DNA of 64,000 bases from Martinezella multihospitum (GTDB lineage: Bacteria > Pseudomonadota > Alphaproteobacteria > Rhizobiales > Rhizobiaceae). Both the position numbers and the translations under genes were made by a program. Positions 43,416-52,669 of the stretch are shown piece by piece; the first letter of the stretch is position 1; every line of letters begins with the position of its first letter. The notes beneath the pieces were generated by a model. The model searched no databases. It was given only the letters and a program-made list of their open reading frames with translations, and was not told the DNA's origin. The stretch is taken from NCBI RefSeq assembly GCF_900094585.1, contig NZ_FMAG01000009.1:186001-250000 (forward strand). The letters are read 5' to 3'.

Positions 43416-43949
43416 ATGGACGAATTTTGGGTGTTTGGCTACGGATCCCTCATGTGGAATCCGGGCTTTGGTTATGGAGAGCGGGCCGAGGCCCTGATTT
43501 TTGGTTATCGTCGTTCGCTCTGCGTCCGTTCCTGGGTCCATCGCGGCACGGAAGAAAACCCCGGTCTCGTCCTCGGCCTCGACCGCGGCGGCTCCTGCCG
43601 CGGCATGGCCTTTCGCGTGCCGGCCGCTTCCTGGGATGAGGTGCTGATCTATCTGCGTGAGCGCGAACTCGTCACCAACGTCTATCTGGAAAAGACCCTG
43701 CCGATCCGGCTCGCCGACGGGCGACGCGTGACCGCCGTCGCCTATGTCGTCGACCGCAACCACAGGCAATATGCCGGCTCGCTGGATGCGATCGAGGCGG
43801 CGCATGTGGTGGAAGCTGCCATCGGCCGCTCCGGCCCGAACGATGCCTATCTCTTCAATACGCTGACGCATCTGCGCGACATGGGCATCCGCGATCATTG
43901 GCTCGAAGAGGTTGCCGGCGAAGTGGAGCGGATGCGAAAGGCATCCTGA
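43416..43949 (+). CDS. Gamma-glutamylcyclotransferase (ChaC-like)
   Basis: 177 residues. ChaC family: WVFGYGSLMWNPGF (substrate-binding GYGSL), RSLCVRSWVHRGTEENPGLVLGLD, and the catalytic Glu in YLRERELVTNVY. It cleaves glutathione or gamma-glutamyl peptides to 5-oxoproline. The ATG at 43416 gives the usual N-terminus; another in frame at 43377 would overlap the divergent gene's leader. Cytoplasmic. Confidence 0.9.
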   Translation: MDEFWVFGYGSLMWNPGFGYGERAEALIFGYRRSLCVRSWVHRGTEENPGLVLGLDRGGSCRGMAFRVPAASWDEVLIYLRERELVTNVYLEKTLPIRLADGRRVTAVAYVVDRNHRQYAGSLDAIEAAHVVEAAIGRSGPNDAYLFNTLTHLRDMGIRDHWLEEVAGEVERMRKAS

Positions 43950-43984
43950 GTGTAATTCCTCGTGCCGAGACGCTTCGTGTAGGC

Positions 43985-44788
43985 CTAGACTGCGGCGGTA
44001 ACGGGTTTTGCTTTGGCGATTTCGGCCAGACGCCGCGCCGCCGTCGGCGGGACCGGCAGGTTTGGGTTGTTGGCGATCGTTTCGACCAGCAGCTCGTCGC
44101 TTGCTCTTTCCGTCTCCTCGATCAGGCGCGCGAAAAAGGCATCCGGGTCCATGCCGGGCTCGATCGGCGGCAGGATGCGCACCTTGATATGGCCAGGATA
44201 CTTGCGGAAGGTGCGGCGCGGCCAGAAGAGGCCAGGATGCATGGCAACGGCGACGACGGGGATGCCGAGATCGCGATACATGCGGGCAATGCCGTATTTA
44301 TAGACCGGCTCGGCGCCCGGCGGCCGGCGCGTACCCTCAGGGTAGATGATGAGCTGGCGGCCCGTGGCAAGTTCTTCGCGTGTGCGCTTCAGGACATCGA
44401 ACATGACCTTGCCGCGGGCGCTGCGATCGACCGGGATCATGCGCTGCTTACCGGCATACCAGCCGAACAATGGAATCCACATCAGCTCGCGCTTCAGGAT
44501 ATAGACCGGGTCGTCCAGATAGGGCAGCAGTGCGAATGTATCCCAGAAGGATTGATGCTTGGGCGCAAAGATGAAGCTGCCTTTGGGGAGATTCTCCAAC
44601 CCCTCGATCTCGAAGGTGGTGCCGACGATTTTCTCCATCAGCCAGGTGCTGGATTTCGCCCATGCCTTGGGGATTGCATAGGCCGCCTTGCGTGGCATCA
44701 GGAAATAGATCGGCGTCAATACGATCATGCGAATGATCAGATTGGCATAGAAGACTGTGTTGAACAGGATCGAACGCAAGATAATCAT
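43985..44788 (-). CDS. plsC: 1-acyl-sn-glycerol-3-phosphate acyltransferase
   Basis: 267 residues. LPLAT fold: one hydrophobic segment near the N-terminus, catalytic FAPKHQSFWDTF (HxxxxD), the acceptor site ELMWIPLFGWY, IYPEGTRRPPG (EGTR) and the block IPVVAVAMHPG. Acylates lysophosphatidate to phosphatidate in the inner membrane. A second acyltransferase such as OlsA is often present in rhizobia, so the exact substrate (lyso-PA versus lyso-ornithine lipid) is not proven. Confidence 0.9.
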   Translation of the reverse strand: MIILRSILFNTVFYANLIIRMIVLTPIYFLMPRKAAYAIPKAWAKSSTWLMEKIVGTTFEIEGLENLPKGSFIFAPKHQSFWDTFALLPYLDDPVYILKRELMWIPLFGWYAGKQRMIPVDRSARGKVMFDVLKRTREELATGRQLIIYPEGTRRPPGAEPVYKYGIARMYRDLGIPVVAVAMHPGLFWPRRTFRKYPGHIKVRILPPIEPGMDPDAFFARLIEETERASDELLVETIANNPNLPVPPTAARRLAEIAKAKPVTAAV

Positions 44789-44978
44789 CGAGGCTTTCCC
44801 AATGCACCGGCTTGCGCCGGCATCCGAAAATTTGCCTACACGATTACAGCGTCAATAAAAAGTCGGTGTTTGCGTGGTTTTCGCGTCTTCAGGCGCATCG
44901 CTCTCTCCGACATTCGCTCTTTGCGGGTGAAGCTCTCGATGTCATGCAAAACCGCTACGCAATCCGGCGCGGCGAGCC

Positions 44979-45701
44979 TCAGTCGTCGTCCTCGACCGGT
45001 TGTCGGGAACGCAGGCCTACCGGCCGCCCGAGGCCGGTCAGGTTGCGGGCGCCGGCAAGGAGGACCTTGGCATATTCCGAGATCATCGTCCGCAGCGCGT
45101 TCGGGTCCGTGAACCAGTTCTTGGTCTTCAGATCGGAGTTGACGACCGGATAGGGGATAAAGTCGGTCGAGGGATCGACATATTTCAGTTCGGCGAGGCT
45201 GCGGGGCATATGGTAGTTGTTCGTCACCACGAGAACGCTCTTATAGCCCCTGGCGTGAATCCATTTTGCCGCTTCGCGTGCATTGCCGATCGTATCGAGC
45301 GCGTCATAGCCGATATCGACACAGCAGCTGAACAGGCTTGCGGAACTCTGCGTCAGCTTGCGGATCTGCGTCGGCGTGGTGGTCGGATGCGCGCCCGATA
45401 TCAGCAGGCGGTTGCCGGCACCGGTGCGCAGCAGCTCCACCGCCTGATCGATACGCTGATAGCCGCCCGTCAGCACCACGATGGCATCGGCCTTCGGGTC
45501 AAGCGGCGGCTTCAAGGTGGTGATCGAATCGGCGAAATGCAGGAAGCCGCCGAAAATGATGGCGACCAAAAAAATGAAAGCGAAGCCGCCCCAGCGCAGG
45601 AGACGGCGGAACAGGCTGCGGCGCACGGGTCTATCGCCGCGGGGTTGTGCCCGCAGCGACTGCAAACTCACGGACTTGCGAGTCGTCAGATCCATGCTCA
45701 T
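44979..45701 (-). CDS. YdcF-family (DUF218) inner-membrane protein
   Basis: 240 residues. One membrane helix at about residues 38-58 (WGGFAFIFLVAIIFGGF), then the DUF218 domain: DAIVVLTGGYQRIDQAVELLRTG, LLISGAHP, GNAREAAKWIHARGYKSVLVVTNNYHMPRSL. ElyC/SanA/YdcF proteins act in envelope integrity or carrier-lipid metabolism; exact role unknown. It follows ftsEX on the same strand (69 bases). Confidence 0.88.
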   Translation of the reverse strand: MSMDLTTRKSVSLQSLRAQPRGDRPVRRSLFRRLLRWGGFAFIFLVAIIFGGFLHFADSITTLKPPLDPKADAIVVLTGGYQRIDQAVELLRTGAGNRLLISGAHPTTTPTQIRKLTQSSASLFSCCVDIGYDALDTIGNAREAAKWIHARGYKSVLVVTNNYHMPRSLAELKYVDPSTDFIPYPVVNSDLKTKNWFTDPNALRTMISEYAKVLLAGARNLTGLGRPVGLRSRQPVEDDD

Positions 45702-45770
45702 GATTCGGTATTATACGCCAATTGCGGCAAGGAACGGGCTGGCAAACGGTAAAAAAACATCGCTGAAGCG

Positions 45771-46814
45771 TCAATTCTGTACGCTATCCGTCCGCCCGGG
45801 ATCGGAACGGATCAGATCGATCTCGTAGATCGTGCGCATGACGGTGAATCGCGCCGTCAGCGTCGTCAGCAGCGCGATGATGATCATGGTGGCGAGAATG
45901 CCGATATAGCCAAGCGCGCCGACGGAGAAAGTTCCGAACAATGCCGTTGCCTGATCGGTCTGCGGCGTGGCGATCGTATGGCTCTGCAGAATGCCGGCTG
46001 TCGCGAAAAACAAGGCGGCGAGCGCGCTGCCGGCTCCCGACCCTTTGAGGCTGATCTTCAGGAAATGCTTCTGGAATTCATTGGCGACAAAGGTGCTTTC
46101 GGCGCCGACGAAATGCAGAACTTCGACGATATGGCGATTGCCTGACAATGCGCCACGCGTGGCGAAAACCACCGTCAGGACCATGGCGGTGAAGACGAGC
46201 AACAGGACGCCGGTGCCGATGAGAACGGTGGTATGCGCCATCGACACGAGCCGGTCGACCCAGGTGCGATGGTCGTCCAGGGTTGCCTGCGGGATCTGCG
46301 CCTTGAGCAGGCTGCGCATCGCCTCGAAGTCAGGCGGATGCGTCTCGTCGATGGTGATGATGACGAGGCGCGGAACGGGCAGTTCCTTGATATCGAGGCC
46401 GGCGCCGAGCCATGGTTCGAGCAGGCGCGCGGTGGCCGCCTCGTCGACGATCTGGCCCGATTTGGTGCCGACAAAGCTCAATGCGATATCGCGGGCGCTC
46501 GCGAGCGCCTTTTCCATGTCGAGATTGTCATCCGGCTTGATCTGAATGGTGATCTCGCGGGAAATCTGGCTCTCCCAGCTTGCCGCCGTCGAGCGCACCA
46601 TGCTGACCGCGCCGAGCGTCAGGCAGGCAAGAAAGGCCATGATGGCGATGACGACGATCAGCGCATTGCCCTGAATGTTGGAGGACGGCACGATCGGTCC
46701 CGTCGGGCGCACGCGCATCTCCGGGCGCTTGCGCTCCGTAGGTGCAGCGGGCGCCTGCCGTGCTTGCGGAGCTCCGGTGTTCGGGGCTGTCCTGCGGGGG
46801 CGGGGGTCAGTCAT
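45771..46814 (-). CDS. ftsX: Cell division protein FtsX
   Basis: 347 residues, with a long polar, Pro/Arg-rich N-terminus (about 50 residues), then four membrane helices, the first at about 50-73 and the other three after residue 200 (TVLIGTGVLLLVFTAMVL onward). The large periplasmic loop between TM1 and TM2 contacts peptidoglycan hydrolase activators. With FtsE it forms an ABC-type divisome complex. The start overlaps the ftsE stop by eight bases. Confidence 0.94.
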   Translation of the reverse strand: MTDPRPRRTAPNTGAPQARQAPAAPTERKRPEMRVRPTGPIVPSSNIQGNALIVVIAIMAFLACLTLGAVSMVRSTAASWESQISREITIQIKPDDNLDMEKALASARDIALSFVGTKSGQIVDEAATARLLEPWLGAGLDIKELPVPRLVIITIDETHPPDFEAMRSLLKAQIPQATLDDHRTWVDRLVSMAHTTVLIGTGVLLLVFTAMVLTVVFATRGALSGNRHIVEVLHFVGAESTFVANEFQKHFLKISLKGSGAGSALAALFFATAGILQSHTIATPQTDQATALFGTFSVGALGYIGILATMIIIALLTTLTARFTVMRTIYEIDLIRSDPGRTDSVQN

Positions 46815-47466
46815 AGATATCGAGATGCCCCCCCGATAAGATCATGCGCCTCGCCTCGATCTGGTCCATCAGGGCGAGATCGTGCGTGGCAATGACGACG
46901 GCGGTGCCGAGGCGGTTGAGTTCCAGAAAGAGATTGAGCAGGCGGCGTGCCATCGGCGGGTCGACATTGCCCGTCGGTTCGTCGGCAAGCAGGATTTCCG
47001 GGCGGTCGATGAGGGCGCGGGCGATGGCGGCGCGCTGCTTCTCGCCGCCCGAGAGAACCGGTGGCAGCACGTTGATGCGCTCGCCGAGGCCAACCCATTT
47101 CAGCAGTTCCAAAACGTCGGTGCGGTAGGAGCTTTCCTCCTTGCCGCGCACGCGCAGGGGCAGGGCGACGTTTTCGTATGTCGTCAGATGCTCGAGCAGC
47201 CGGAAATCCTGAAAGACGATGCCGACACGGCGGCGCAGCAGCGGCAGTTCATTGCGCGGGATCGAGGAGATCTCCCGGTCGAACATGCGGATCAGCCCAC
47301 GCGTCGGCTGCAGCGACATGAAGAGCAGCCGCAGCAGCGTCGTCTTGCCGGCGCCGGAAGGGCCGGTCAGGAACTGGAACGATTTCTTCGGTATGTCGAA
47401 GCTCAGGTCGCGGAGGATTTCCGGACCCATGCCGTAGCGCAAACCGACGTTCTCAAAATGAATCAA
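46807..47466 (-). CDS. ftsE: Cell division ATP-binding protein FtsE
   Basis: 219 residues. Walker A GPSGAGKTTLLRLL, Q-loop FQDFRLL, signature LSGGEKQRAAIARAL, Walker B ILLADEPTGNVD, H-loop IATHD. This is the classical FtsE length. It couples ATP hydrolysis to activation of cell-wall hydrolases via FtsX at the division site. First gene of the ftsE-ftsX unit; the promoter must lie in the 210-base divergent gap upstream. Confidence 0.96.
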   Translation of the reverse strand: MIHFENVGLRYGMGPEILRDLSFDIPKKSFQFLTGPSGAGKTTLLRLLFMSLQPTRGLIRMFDREISSIPRNELPLLRRRVGIVFQDFRLLEHLTTYENVALPLRVRGKEESSYRTDVLELLKWVGLGERINVLPPVLSGGEKQRAAIARALIDRPEILLADEPTGNVDPPMARRLLNLFLELNRLGTAVVIATHDLALMDQIEARRMILSGGHLDIYD

Positions 47467-47676
47467 CGGGCAGTCCAGTCTTCCGCAGGGTTCAATCAGG
47501 CGACTTGTTAACCAATGGCATTAACAGCCGGTAAATTTTTCTGGAAAGGCGCCCCATTCATGGCGATCTTTGCGAAGCATTAACCAATAAAATTTACGAC
47601 TGGGCAGGATTCGTTTCAATGCCCAGATTGGCAATGGGCGTCGAAACCATGTGGATCACCGCAACGGGAGGCCATC

Positions 47677-48342
47677 ATGGGCGCTTTTCGCCACCGTCAA
47701 CAACAGACGGGGCTGATTTATGACCTCATTCCGCCCGAACGCGGAGCGGGGTCGGGCCAGGTGCATTACGTCATGCCGAAACCCGATATCGTCGATGCCG
47801 AATTCGTGACTGTTTCCGTCCCGCGCGGGCGGGCGGCATCGGGCGTCAATATGCGTTATGGCGGGCGTGCCCAATCAAAACCGCAGCCGGTGACGCGCAC
47901 GACCGCCTTCTCGCGCATCCTGTCCGTCCTGCGTGGTGTCGAGGAGGTTTTGCAGCAGGCATCGCGGCGCAGCTTCGTGGCGCTCATCGTTTGCCTCGCA
48001 ATATTGATTTTCGGTCTTTCCGGCGGTTTTTCCGGCCTCTCCGGCGCGCCAGCCGATGCGGCGGCCGACCCGCTGCAGTTCTCGCATGTGACGCTGACCC
48101 CGCGGGATGAGAACGGTCTGCCCGTATTGAGATTGAATGGCATCATCGAAAATGTCAGCGGCGCCACGCTTTCGGTCCCACAGGTGCGTGCCGATCTTTT
48201 CGCCGGAGATCAGCTAGTCAGAAGCATCGTAGTGGATACGCCGGTCGATCGTCTTGCGCCGCATGAAAGCCGCGGATTCTCGACGCGATTGCAGCATCCC
48301 GGTGGAAAAACGCCGGAAGTTCGGCTTTCCTTCATGCCTTAG
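47677..48342 (+). CDS. Single-span membrane protein with DUF3426-like C-terminal domain
   Basis: 221 residues. N-terminal ~95 residues are polar and basic, one membrane helix is at about residues 106-126 (FVALIVCLAILIFGLSGGFSG), and the rest is a beta-sandwich-like domain: LRLNGIIENVSGATLSVPQVRADLFAGDQLVRS, as in DUF3426/FxLYD-type domains. In other rhizobia the gene beside ftsE usually encodes a zinc-ribbon (MJ0042) protein with such a C-terminus; no Cys pairs are seen here, so the zinc ribbon is missing. Function unknown. Confidence 0.75.
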   Translation: MGAFRHRQQQTGLIYDLIPPERGAGSGQVHYVMPKPDIVDAEFVTVSVPRGRAASGVNMRYGGRAQSKPQPVTRTTAFSRILSVLRGVEEVLQQASRRSFVALIVCLAILIFGLSGGFSGLSGAPADAAADPLQFSHVTLTPRDENGLPVLRLNGIIENVSGATLSVPQVRADLFAGDQLVRSIVVDTPVDRLAPHESRGFSTRLQHPGGKTPEVRLSFMP

Positions 48343-48378
48343 GGGGTGTGTCGGGCTTGCCGATTGTGCTACGGGCTA

Positions 48379-48483
48379 CTGCATAGTTCCTTAAATCGAT
48401 TTCGATTTAAGGATAAAATTATGCAGCAGATTAAAAGTGCTACAGCGACCTTTGCGCGTCATATATGACGCGCGGCGCTGTAG
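48379..48483. repeat. Double-palindrome intergenic repeat
   Basis: First palindrome: CTGCATA (48379-48385) with TATGCAG (48420-48426), enclosing a perfect CCTTAAATCGA/TCGATTTAAGG stem. Second: CTACAGCG (48440-48447) with CGCTGTAG (48476-48483), enclosing GCGCGTCAT/ATGACGCGC. Both are strong hairpins. The pattern is one I know as a common rhizobial intergenic repeat. It could also end transcription of the gene at 47677. Confidence 0.75.
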
Positions 48484-48531
48484 AGCTTGATCGGCGGCCA
48501 GGGGCCGCTTAGCCATGGAGCATGCCAATCA

Positions 48532-49080
48532 ATGCCTGTCGTACGCGGGAAGAATATCGAGCCGCTTTTCACTGCCGAGCAGATCGCCGAGCGCAATCAT
48601 GCCCTGGCGAAGGAAATCGCCAGTGGGCCGACGAAGGACCTCCTCGTCATCGCCATCCTCAAGGGCTCGTTCATTTTTGCAGCCGATTTGCTGCGGGCGC
48701 TGCATGAGACCGGGCTTGCGCCCGAAGTCGAATTCATCACCCTTTCGAGCTACGGCGCCGGCACGACGTCCCAGGGCGTGCGCATCGTCAAGGATATCGA
48801 CAGCGATGTTAAGGACCGCGACGTTCTGCTGATCGACGATATTCTGGAATCGGGCCGCACGTTGCGTTTCGCCAAGGAGCTGCTCTATGAGCGTGGCGCC
48901 CGCAACGTTACGCTGGCCGTGTTGCTCGACAAGAGCGTCAAGCGTCAGGAAGAGCTGGAGGCCGATTATGTCGGCTTCGAATGCCCCGATTATTTCGTTG
49001 TCGGCTACGGCATGGATGTCGCCTACGCCTTCCGCGAACTGCCCTTCGTCGGTGTCGTCACCGGCGACGCCGAGGCCTGA
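48532..49080 (+). CDS. hpt: Hypoxanthine phosphoribosyltransferase
   Basis: 182 residues. PRTase type I: LLVIAILKGSFIFAADLLRAL, the flexible catalytic loop FITLSSYGAGTTSQG, PRPP motif VLLIDDILESGRTL, and DYFVVGYGMDVAYAFRELPFVG near the end. Salvages hypoxanthine (and guanine) to IMP/GMP. The ATG at 48532 begins the family N-terminus MPVVRGKNIEPLF; upstream codons lie in or near the repeat. Confidence 0.94.
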   Translation: MPVVRGKNIEPLFTAEQIAERNHALAKEIASGPTKDLLVIAILKGSFIFAADLLRALHETGLAPEVEFITLSSYGAGTTSQGVRIVKDIDSDVKDRDVLLIDDILESGRTLRFAKELLYERGARNVTLAVLLDKSVKRQEELEADYVGFECPDYFVVGYGMDVAYAFRELPFVGVVTGDAEA

Positions 49081-49093
49081 TCTTAAGTTAATG

Positions 49094-49112
49094 CAGGCGG
49101 GGCCTCCGCCTG
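49094..49112 (+). terminator. Putative terminator of hpt
   Basis: CAGGCGG (49094-49100) and CCGCCTG (49106-49112), perfect 7 bp with a 5-base loop, 14 bases after the stop; a modest T content follows (TCTCACTCTG). Confidence 0.5.
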
Positions 49113-49239
49113 TCTCACTCTGCTCCAACGATGACGAACCGTTAACCACGGAGCCTGATCGCCTGTCCCTTGTTTACCTATCGCAAACGGAATTCTGGTG
49201 ATTTCGGTCGCGGAACATGACGGACCAGGAGCACGGACC

Positions 49240-49599
49240 ATGGCAAAAATTCTGATCACGGAAGACGAAGATTCGCTTCGCACCTTCGTCGCCCGCGCGC
49301 TGCGCTTGGACGGTCACGAGACCGAAGAGGCAGCCGATGGCGCGGAAGGCTTGGAGAAACTGAAGCAGGGCGGCTACGACCTGCTGCTGTCGGATATCCG
49401 CATGCCCGTGATGGATGGCATCGAACTTGCCCATCAGGCGCATTCGACCTGCCCGGGGATGAAGATCCTGCTGATGACGGGCTATGCGGAGCAGCGCGAG
49501 CGCGCTGACGACCTCATGGAAAAGATCGTCGACGTCGTCGCCAAGCCCTTCGCGCTGCCCGATATCCGCAAGGCTGTTGCGCGGGCATTGGCTGCCTGA
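49240..49599 (+). CDS. cpdR: Single-domain response regulator CpdR
   Basis: 119 residues: only a receiver domain. Acid pair ITEDEDS, phospho-acceptor Asp52 (LLLSDIRMPVMDG), Thr80 (LLMTG) and Lys102 (AKPF). CpdR is controlled by the CckA-ChpT phosphorelay and, when not phosphorylated, delivers substrates to ClpXP, giving cell-cycle control of CtrA and, in S. meliloti, affecting symbiosis. The ATG at 49240 gives the standard MAKILITEDEDSLR start. It is monocistronic. Confidence 0.92.
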   Translation: MAKILITEDEDSLRTFVARALRLDGHETEEAADGAEGLEKLKQGGYDLLLSDIRMPVMDGIELAHQAHSTCPGMKILLMTGYAEQRERADDLMEKIVDVVAKPFALPDIRKAVARALAA

Positions 49600-49674
49600 C
49601 ATCGATTTCTGGTCAGCACGGTTGTTCCCGTGCTGGCTCCATTCTGGTCATATGCGGATAGCTTCAAAGCAGCA

Positions 49675-52428
49675 TTACTGACCCAAATTCAGCAAACGTT
49701 CCAGATAGCGCCGTTCTTCGCTCAGCGTGGGATTGTTGCTCAATCGTTCGCGAATGGCATCGAGAATTTCGCGAGCGCGCTGGGCGTCGATGATCTTCGG
49801 CACCATGTCCCTATCGGGCGCATCCAAGGGGCCATCCCGTAGCCGGCCGAGCGGATCACGGCCGTTTTGACCGCCCTGGCCCATCTGTCCCGGCATCTGG
49901 CCTTGGCCCTGACCCTGACCCTGACCTTGGCCCTGCTGCTGCATCTGGGCCATGAGCTGGTTCATCATCTCGCGGGTGCCCTTGCGCAGGGCATCCAGCG
50001 CGCGTCCCTGGCCCTGGACGGCGCCTTCGCCATTGCCCTCGGCAAGCTGGCCTGAGGCGCCCTTCATTTCCTGCTGCGCCTTGCCGTAATTCTGGTTCGG
50101 CTTCATGCCCAGAGAGCCAAGGTTTTTCTGCAGTTCGCCGAGCTGCTTGCCGAGATCCTCCTGCTGCTGGCGCAGCTGCTTCAGCGCGTCACGCAGCTGA
50201 TCGGCCGTCATGTTGTCGGTGGGGTCCTTGCCCTTCTGGCCTTGCTGGTTCTGGCCTTGCTGCTGATCCTGCTGGCCCTGATTGCGCTGGCCCATATCCG
50301 GACGCATCGGGTCGTTAAGGCCGGGCATGGGCTGATCCATCAGGCCATCGCCGTCCTCGTTGGGATCGCCGCGCTGCATGCGGTCGCGCATGGCCTGATC
50401 GAGCTTGAAGGTCTGATCCATCAGCTTTTGCTGATCGCGCATGATGCGGCCGAGCTTGTCCATCTGCTCGCGCATCTTGTCGTTGGCCTGGTTCTGCTGT
50501 TGCTGTCCGGGCTGCGGCCGCCCGGCCTGGAGGCTGTTCATCAGCTGCTGCAGCTCGGAAAGCATCTGCTGCGCGGCCTGGCGGTCGCCGGAGCGGGCGA
50601 GATTCTCGATCTGATCCATCATGCGCTGCAGGTCCTGCTGGCGCAGGATATTGGCGGAGCGCTGGTTCGGCTGTGCCGGCATGTTGCGCATACGCTCGGC
50701 CAGTTCCTTCATGTAGGCGTCCATCGCCTTGCGCAGCTCGTCGGTGAGCTTCTTGATCTCGGCGTCGGAGGCGTTGCGCTGCAGCGCGTCGGAAAGCTTC
50801 TGCTGGGCGTCGCGCAGCGCTTTTTCCGCATCGGTCAGCTGTGCGTCCTCCATGCCGAGCGCGATCTGCCAGAGATAGTCGGCGGTATCCTTCAGCGAGG
50901 CCTCGTTGCTTGCGAGCTTCATCCGCGTCAACGCGGATTTGATTGCGAGATAATTGCCGAGATCGGGGATTGTTTCTTCCGGTCGGATGGTCAGCGACTT
51001 GTTGAGTTCGATCGCCTCCGGCATCTTCCGCGTGTCGAGCGCAAAGACCTGGCGTTCTTCCGCAACGGCTGCGGCAAGCGGCTGGCTGAAATTGCGGGAC
51101 GGCAATACCATCTCATAGGGCGCGCTGCGGCCGGTCTGGCCGGCACCGTCCTTGGCGACGAGGGTGATGCGGACGCGCTTGCCGGCAAGCGGATCCTGCG
51201 TCAGATCGTGGCTCGCCAGACCCTTGCCATTGCGGCGGTCGCGACGCGGAAGCTCCAGCTTGTATTCGGGCAAGCCATATAGGGGTTTGGCGGCCGGATC
51301 GGATTCCACCGGCACGATCTCGGCATGGGCTTCCTCGACGCCATAATCATCCTTGACCTTGAAGCCGAGTTCCAATGCGCTGCCGGTCGTCGCATGCGGA
51401 ATGCCGTCGAAGGTGATCTCCGGCGGCTTGTCGACAACCACATTGAAGGACCAGGACTTGCCGTTGACGGTCAGTTCGCCGCCCTTTTCAAGCTTGAGAA
51501 CATGGGTGCGGGCAACCATTCCGTCCGCGGCCGGGATATTGCCGGTGCCGTTTGCTGCCGGCGGCACGGCAGGAGGCGTTGCAGGCTTCGCGCCGGCAGG
51601 GCCTTGCTTATCGGCATCAGCGGTCTGCTCGGGGATTTCGACGCTCTTTTCCGCGCCAGCCGCCTGGAACAGCACTTTCTCATCCGTCGCAGCACCCGAA
51701 ACACGCACAGTGAGCTCGGAGAATTGCGGTACGTTCAGGCTATTGCCGGCATTGTCGACATTGCCTGTCAGATAGACCGGCGCTTCGCCGGTGTAATAGG
51801 GTGGGGTAACCCAGGCGTCGACACGGACATCCGGGTTGCTCGATGTCGAGGTCGATGCCGTGAAGGCATCACTGAGCGCGCCGCCGCTATTGGACATGGA
51901 AAAGCTGAAGGCCGTTACCAGCAGCAATGCTGGGATGGCGCGCAATGCGAAGCGATCGTAGCGCGTGATATCCGGCCTCGGCAGACCGGCATCCAGGGCG
52001 GCGATGCGTTCGGCCATGCGCGTCTGGTGTTCGCGCCAGAGCGCGCGGGCAAAAGGGGTGTCGAGCGCCGGTTCGTCTTCCTGCACCGTGACAGGCTGGT
52101 GGGCGAGACCATTGCGCTCCTCCAGCAGTCGGTCCGCCTCGATGGTGTTCGGCCAGCGCAGGCGGCGCAGCGGATAGAGGGAGACGGCGAAGCCGACTGC
52201 GAAGACGGCAAGCAGCAGAAAGCGCAGAGCATCCGGTGCAATGCGGAAAATGCCGAACCAAGCGAAGGACAGGAACAGGGCCAGAATGGATGCCGGCAAC
52301 AGCAGCCGTGGCAGAAGCTGTTCGCTGACGAGCACCAGCCGCGCGAAGAGACGTTTGACCGCAACCATGCGCGCCAGCGCCGGACGGGTGGCGAAAGCGC
52401 CCTTCTTAGGGTTGCTGGGGCTGGTCAT
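49675..52428 (-). CDS. TIGR02302/DUF4175 family membrane protein
   Basis: 917 residues. Basic N-terminus, two or three membrane helices (about residues 43-60, 68-86 and 165-185), then a beta-rich periplasmic region (about 200-470; LPSRNFSQPLA block) and a long helical C-terminal region (about 520-917) with Gln-, Met- and Gly-rich tracts (GQGQGQGQGQMPGQMGQGGQ near residue 860). The low-complexity part is normal in this family. Function unknown; found in Rhizobiales. It ends next to the convergent cpdR. Confidence 0.88.
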   Translation of the reverse strand: MTSPSNPKKGAFATRPALARMVAVKRLFARLVLVSEQLLPRLLLPASILALFLSFAWFGIFRIAPDALRFLLLAVFAVGFAVSLYPLRRLRWPNTIEADRLLEERNGLAHQPVTVQEDEPALDTPFARALWREHQTRMAERIAALDAGLPRPDITRYDRFALRAIPALLLVTAFSFSMSNSGGALSDAFTASTSTSSNPDVRVDAWVTPPYYTGEAPVYLTGNVDNAGNSLNVPQFSELTVRVSGAATDEKVLFQAAGAEKSVEIPEQTADADKQGPAGAKPATPPAVPPAANGTGNIPAADGMVARTHVLKLEKGGELTVNGKSWSFNVVVDKPPEITFDGIPHATTGSALELGFKVKDDYGVEEAHAEIVPVESDPAAKPLYGLPEYKLELPRRDRRNGKGLASHDLTQDPLAGKRVRITLVAKDGAGQTGRSAPYEMVLPSRNFSQPLAAAVAEERQVFALDTRKMPEAIELNKSLTIRPEETIPDLGNYLAIKSALTRMKLASNEASLKDTADYLWQIALGMEDAQLTDAEKALRDAQQKLSDALQRNASDAEIKKLTDELRKAMDAYMKELAERMRNMPAQPNQRSANILRQQDLQRMMDQIENLARSGDRQAAQQMLSELQQLMNSLQAGRPQPGQQQQNQANDKMREQMDKLGRIMRDQQKLMDQTFKLDQAMRDRMQRGDPNEDGDGLMDQPMPGLNDPMRPDMGQRNQGQQDQQQGQNQQGQKGKDPTDNMTADQLRDALKQLRQQQEDLGKQLGELQKNLGSLGMKPNQNYGKAQQEMKGASGQLAEGNGEGAVQGQGRALDALRKGTREMMNQLMAQMQQQGQGQGQGQGQGQMPGQMGQGGQNGRDPLGRLRDGPLDAPDRDMVPKIIDAQRAREILDAIRERLSNNPTLSEERRYLERLLNLGQ

Positions 52429-52669
52429 CGGTCCGGTTTTCTCCCGATCTGACGTTGATGGCTAGTGGCCCGTTGGAAATGGCCGGACATCCCACATGTC
52501 CGAACTTGCGGCGCCCGGCGAGACGCCATTTCATCAAAGATAACATTCTTTGTGGCGAAGACGAGGGCAGTGGGCGCCAAAGGCTGTTTTTTCATCGGAC
52601 TTCGCTGAAACGTGATCGGGTAGGGCGGCTATTCTACCGTCCCGCCCGAAATACATGGATTGAAGCCGA

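Noticed and set aside
47500..47600. CtrA-type sites (TTAACC) between ftsE and the divergent gene
   Set aside because: Half sites occur (TTAACCAATG and TTAACCAATA) but the TTAA-N7-TTAAC spacing is not met, so I did not list them as operators.
49890..49945. Short tandem repeats (CTGACC/TTGGCC type) as a possible VNTR
   Set aside because: They code for the Gly-Gln tract of the DUF4175 protein and stay in frame; they may vary in length but are coding.
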